64,000 bases of DNA from Phragmites australis (lineage: Eukaryota; Streptophyta; Magnoliopsida; Poales; Poaceae), in the NCBI RefSeq assembly GCF_958298935.1, contig NC_084933.1, forward strand, positions 12,321,001 through 12,385,000, written 5' to 3'. This document shows positions 59,477 to 64,000 of this stretch, piece after piece (position 1 is the stretch's first letter; the number at the start of each line of letters is the position of its first letter). The notes beneath the pieces are model-generated. The model was given only the letters and a program-made list of their open reading frames with translations, did no database searches and was not told the origin of the DNA. Made by a program: the position numbers and the translations under genes.

Positions 59477-60032
59477 TGGAGCGGAGAGGAGAGGATCCGC
59501 GGCGGAGGAGGGTTTTGACGGGGTTGGACGGCAGCCGTCGACTGTCCGGCGGCGGAGACAAATCCGGTGGGTGCCGTGGGTGGGGTGTGGGTGAAGGGGT
59601 GAGAACGTGCTCGCTGGTTGCAGCGCGTTTGATTCGAAAATGTACGCTGCAGATCGATCTCAGAAAAATAAGATAATTCATTCATGTGGTGCCCACTGGT
59701 AAGCATGGAATTCTAGAGAACGCCATCGACAAGAGTGATATTTACAGAATGCCACTCCAAATCTAAAGTTGAGTTACACCGGACATTCTTGGTGGCAACT
59801 AATCGACCAGTGAAATTCAAATTTATCGTCTCACCAAACCAGACCTCATCCTGGTTCGAGATGTTCTGCTAACCCAGAATTTGAAACATGCGGATCTAAA
59901 TTTTTCTGGGAGTGTTGAAAGTGTGATACGACTGAATTCTTTGGAAGGCTCAATCGACCACTTCAGTCCATTGGATGCATATCCAAATCTTCAACTCAGC
60001 ATTGCTCATGTTTCTCTCTATCTCTCACTCTC
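59477..60032 (-). promoter_or_regulatory. 5' UTR / promoter of the U11-48K gene, truncated by copia F
   Basis: Only 556 bp separate the start codon from the copia LTR. The proximal 150 bp are GC-rich 5' UTR-like sequence and the rest is AT-rich. No TATA box could be chosen with confidence. Frames on either strand across it are shadows of GC-rich DNA. Confidence 0.5.
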
Positions 60033-60236
60033 TGTTAAAAGTAATTTAGATTGTAAAGTAGATAATGGACGAACACAGTTTCGAACTTTAATCTTTTATT
60101 GATGATTGTTACAAATATATACATGATGATGAGATGTCTGTTCAAGAAGGCATCCCTCTCGAACGGACCCCTATGATCTATCAACCGCCGGAAGCAACTG
60201 CCCGACGGTTAAGTAAAGATCACTTGATTTCTAACA
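60033..60236 (-). repeat. copia F 3' LTR (204 bp)
   Basis: The plus strand begins TGTTAAAAGTAATTTAG and ends TTGATTTCTAACA, giving TGTTA/TAACA inverted ends. The purine tract AATGAGGAG on the element strand (60,245-60,237) abuts the inner end. The short LTR is typical of copia elements. Confidence 0.85.
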
Positions 60237-60289
60237 CTCCTCATTAATCGATATCGGTCCATGTACTTATATATTTCATCTTGAAAGCT

Positions 60290-60615
60290 CCTCCAAAAAC
60301 TCTGTGCGAAAAATATGAGGAGAGTAATAGTGATATGTTGTTAAAACTCCTTTAAAATCTAGTGAGAAAATAAGAAGAAAATGATACAGTATATATTAAT
60401 TATTGTCTCTTTGTTAACTCATATGAGAAAATCTTGTAAAAGGAAAAACTCATAAACGAGTTTAGAGAATAATAGATATGTCTTATATACCTCCTTTAAA
60501 AACCTCGGTAGGGAAAATAAGAGGTATGGTATATGATCTTGTATGGATATTGTCTCATTAAAAAAAAATATAAGAAACTTTGTAAGTAAAACTTATAAAG
60601 GGAAAAGAGTACAAT
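60290..60615. repeat. repeated motifs in the copia F 3' untranslated region
   Basis: Three degenerate units contain CTCCTTTAAAAAYCT...GGGAAAATAAGA(G/A)G, with starts at about 60,290, 60,348 and 60,490. AACTCATA-type and TATTGTCTC motifs lie between. On the element strand these read as TTTTCCCT..GAGGTTTTTAAAGGAGG, a motif seen repeatedly just after pol in many plant copia elements. Confidence 0.65.
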
Positions 60616-63600
60616 ATGATGTATGAACAGGTTAAATTCAGAAGGATACTTCTCCTTGTTCTTACAAATCTCGAAGTCGTCGTATACCGATCCATAAACA
60701 TATTTTTGAAATGTCGAAGTTGGTAAAGACTTTATGAATAAATCTGTGAGATTATCATAAGATTTAATTTGCAAGATGTTTATCTCCCTACTCTGTTGTA
60801 ACTCATGAGAATAAAATAATTTAGGGGCAATATGTTTAGTGATATTACTCTTTATGTAACATGTTTGCATTTGAGCAACACAAGCAACATTATCTTCGTA
60901 GATAATTGTTGGTGATTCAATGGAACCAATACCACATGACTGTTGTATGTGGTTTATTATTCTGTGAAGCCATACGATTCACATGATGCCTTGCAATTAT
61001 TTCAGAATGATTGGTGGATGTAGCCACTAGAGTTTGTTTGGAAGATTTCCATGAAATGTTTGTCCCACCATGTAGGAACACAAAATATGTCTGTGATTTA
61101 GCGTTGTGGGGGTCTGATAAGTAACCAACATTAGTATATCCAATCATATTTGAATCCTGGTTTCTTTGAAATTGAAAGAATAGACCAAGATCTTTGGTGC
61201 CTTAGAGATATGGAAAGATATTCTTGACTCCCGTCCACTAGTGTTTAGTTGGAGCAGCTTTATGCCTAGCTAGTAAGCTCACTACAAATGCGATATCAGA
61301 TCTGATTCAATTTGCAAGATACATAAGTGCTCCAATGGCACTAAGATATGGAACCTTAGGTCCCAGTATCTCTTCTCTATCTTCCCGTGGTTTAAATGGA
61401 TCTTTCTCCATGTCTAGAGATCGAACAACCATGAGGATTTTAAATGGATATGATTTATCTATATTGAATTTCTCTAATATTTTCTGGATATAGGTAGCTT
61501 GATGTGCCATAATTTCCGAGGGAAGCTGCTCGAGTTGTAGACCCAAGCAAAATTTGGTTTTACCCAAATCCTTCATCTCGAATTCCATCTTTAGATGATC
61601 ACATGCTTCATTGATATCTTGTGTGTTGTCAATGATATTTAGGTCATCAACATACATAGAGATAATACAAAATCTTGTCAAGGATTTCTTGTTGAACACG
61701 TATAGACAATCATTATTATTAGAGTAACCCTTCTGCAAAAGGAACTCACTAAATCAGTTGTACCACATTCGTCTCGACTGCTTTAAGCCATATAGTGACT
61801 TATTAAGCTTTACACATTATATGTTGTGGTTTGCGTTTGGATTTGGAATTTAGATTCCATCGGGAACCTTCATATATATGTCCGAATCCAGTGACACATA
61901 TAGATATGCAATCACTACATCTATTAACTGCATAGATAGATGATTTTGAACTGCCAATGAGATAAGATATCAGAATCTGATTCTACTCACGACTGGAGAA
62001 TAGGTTTCATTAAAATCAATGTCGGGTCTCTGCGTTAACACTTATTCTACAAGCCTTGCTTTGTATCTCACCATCTCGTTATTCTCATTCCGTTTCTGTA
62101 TGAAAACCTATTTGAATCCCACAGGGAAGACATTTAGAGGTGTAGGCATTACTTTTGTGAATACCTCTCTTTTTATGAGTGAGGCTATCTCTGCTTGGAT
62201 TGCATCCTTCCATTGAGTCCAGTTCGAGCATTGTTTACACTCTTACCATGGTCGTGGGATCTAGATCATTTTGGAGGTTGTTTGCAAATATAGTGAAGAA
62301 GTATGTGTCGACAATTGTAGTCTTTCAGTCATACGATTCTCCAGAATCTAGGTAGTTGGTGGAAATCTCTTGTACCATTGGTGACTGTTCGTGATTTCCC
62401 AATACGATTGAGTCGGAGTATTCTGATGTCCCAGCATCATTAATTGAGTGTACTATTGAGCTAGGTTGTGGATGTTTTCCATCCACTGGTGTATACTACC
62501 CATTGGGTTTCTATCAACTTGAGGTTGACTTGAACTTACTGTTTCAGAGGGTTTATTCCTCTGTTTCCTTTGGCGCTTGAAAGAAGATGTATCCTCCTTT
62601 GTGGTTGTACTTCCCCTCTCTTATTTTGAACAGGGAGTTGAGTGGTTTTTATTGGTACCTTCACTCTTTCTGACATATTTTTGGTAGGATTATAGGATTT
62701 TATGATACCTTTGCAATCAGTAAATGCATCTGGCAGGTTATTTACAATATGTTACAAATTGATGATTTTCTAAACTTGGAGGTCAGATTCTTGAGTACGT
62801 GGATCCAAGGCGGAAATACCTTAGACATTCCAATTGATTTCCTTGCATTCTTTCTAGTACTTGAAATCTCCCCTAATGCCAGGAAATGGTCCCCATTGAA
62901 TATACAATCAGCATACCGGGCCGTGAATAGGTCCCATGTGAGGGGCTCGAGGTATTCAATGATCGACGAAGATTTATACCCCACATAGATTCCTAATTTC
63001 CTGTGTGGGCCCATGGATGTACGTTGTGGTGGTGAGATCTGTGTGTATGTAGCGTAACCGAATTTACGCAGATGGGAAATACTTGGTGAATTTTCACGTA
63101 CTAATTGTAAAGTGGAAGTACTATGATATGCAGTAGGTCGCAATTGAATTAAGTTAGCAACGTGTAAAACTGCATGACCCCAACAAGAAGCTAGTAAGTT
63201 ACAATTCTATAATAAGGGTCACGCAATGAGCTTAATTCTCTTGATAAGGGATTCTGCCTACCATTTTTAGTATGGACATATAGGACAGAATACTGAACTT
63301 GAATTTCTAGAGCTATACAATAGTCATTGATGGCACGTAAGCAGAATTTTACAGCATTGTCCATTCGAATTGATTGAATTCAATTTTCAGGATAATGTGC
63401 TCATAATTTAATATTTTGAGCCATTTTTTTAGCAAATGCATGGTTTCGTATGGACAAGAGACACACGTGAGACCATCATATAGATGCATCTATTAGAACC
63501 ATAAAATACCTAAATGGTCTAGTTAATAGTTGGATAGGACCACATATATTGTCTTGAATGCGTTCAAGGAATTTGAGTGGTTCTGCTTGAATTTTAAGGT

Positions 63601-63841
63601 AAGATGGTCTTAAAATTAGGTTCCCCGTGGCACATGCAGTGCACATAAAATCCGAAGATCGAGGGAATTTAGAATCACATAAATCATGACCAATGAAATT
63701 GCTGATAATTTTTCGCATCATCCCTATACTGGGATGACCAAGACAATCATGCCAAGTTTGGAATGCATTGACATTCTGAAGATAAAGAGGTAATTTTCTC
63801 AAGTACATAACATTTGTTAAATTCCAATTACTACACAACAT
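60616..63841 (-). pseudogene. copia F pol remnant (integrase, RT, RNase H)
   Basis: Gag-pre-integrase and HHCC finger at 63,841-63,476 (TWHDCLGHPSIGMMRKII ... CTACATGN). Integrase C-terminal part at 63,143-62,742 (HLRKFGYATYTQISPPQRTS; KLGIYVGYKSSSIIEYLEPL). Reverse transcriptase at about 62,240-61,307 with the catalytic YVDD (YVDDLNIID, about 61,655) and DLGKTKFCLGLQLEQ. RNase H and tail at about 61,147-60,640 (SDPHNAKSQTYFVFLHGGTN; SWKSSKQTLVATSTNHSEI; NLTDLFIKSLPTSTFQKYV). Frameshifts or stops separate these blocks, so the polyprotein is not intact. Confidence 0.9.
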
Positions 63842-64000
63842 TTGCTACGGGTTTGATGTATGTGTAGTACAATCCTCACGATAAAGAGGGAATTTTCTCA
63901 AGTACTTGTTTGTCATATCCATTGTTTTTCCGTTAAGAGGAGACATTCCTCTTTGTTGTCATTATAGGTTTCAATATGGAAATCATTCTGATGGATATCT

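Larger units (their letters stand above)
60033..64000 (-). mobile_element. Ty1/copia element F, minus strand, runs off the window
   Basis: 3' LTR (60,033-60,236), polypurine tract, a 3' untranslated stretch with repeated motifs, RNase H, reverse transcriptase and integrase with its zinc finger, all on the minus strand. The 5' end is outside the window. Frames are broken in several places. It shares its reverse transcriptase C-terminal sequence closely with the fragment at 14,042-14,230. Confidence 0.88.

Overview
The window is plant nuclear DNA, almost certainly from a grass. It has spliced plant genes with GC-rich first exons and AT-rich introns, separated by a nest of LTR retrotransposons of the Ty3/gypsy Tat and chromovirus types and of Ty1/copia. 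A panicoid grass is my guess from general impression only.

Layout. (1) 1-11,157 is a gene island: the 3' part of a CDC5/CDC5L gene (+, Prp19/NTC splicing complex), tail to tail with a two-exon U-box/ARM-repeat E3 ligase gene (-). The ligase intron of about 3.4 kb contains a diverged 1.4-kb tandem duplication. (2) 11,158-14,040 is upstream DNA and degenerate sequence that I cannot classify. (3) 14,042-38.3 kb is a retrotransposon nest that can be unpicked from LTR ends and a near-match target duplication. Copia element E was cut by Tat element D (pol at 14.2-17.0 kb, antisense ORF at 32.4-34.8 kb, 3' LTR at 35,465-36,078). D was cut by Tat element C (18,747-32,314). C was cut by chromovirus 1 (18,797-27,835, minus strand). 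(4) 39,707-51,690 is a second nest: Tat A carries chromovirus 2 (minus strand) in its gag, and chromovirus 2 carries Tat B, of the same family as A. An oppositely oriented chromovirus LTR remnant follows, ending at 53,173. (5) 53.2-59.5 kb is a second gene island with a four-exon gene (-) for the minor-spliceosome protein U11/U12-48K (SNRNP48). (6) 60,033-64,000 is copia element F (-), inserted about 0.56 kb upstream of the U11-48K start codon and running off the window.

The most interesting signal is downstream of the U11-48K stop codon. Two perfect U12-type 5' splice-site motifs (GTATCCTT) lie 12 nt apart on the gene strand, 41 nt past a good 3' splice site. That is the layout of the U11 snRNP-binding splicing enhancer (USSE) through which the minor spliceosome regulates its own 48K gene. 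The same gene model appears to lack the N-terminal CHHC zinc finger typical of U11-48K. Both long single-copy genes flanking the nests encode splicing factors. All retroelement genes carry stops, frameshifts or truncations and look inactive, except that copia F cannot be judged because its 5' end is outside the window.
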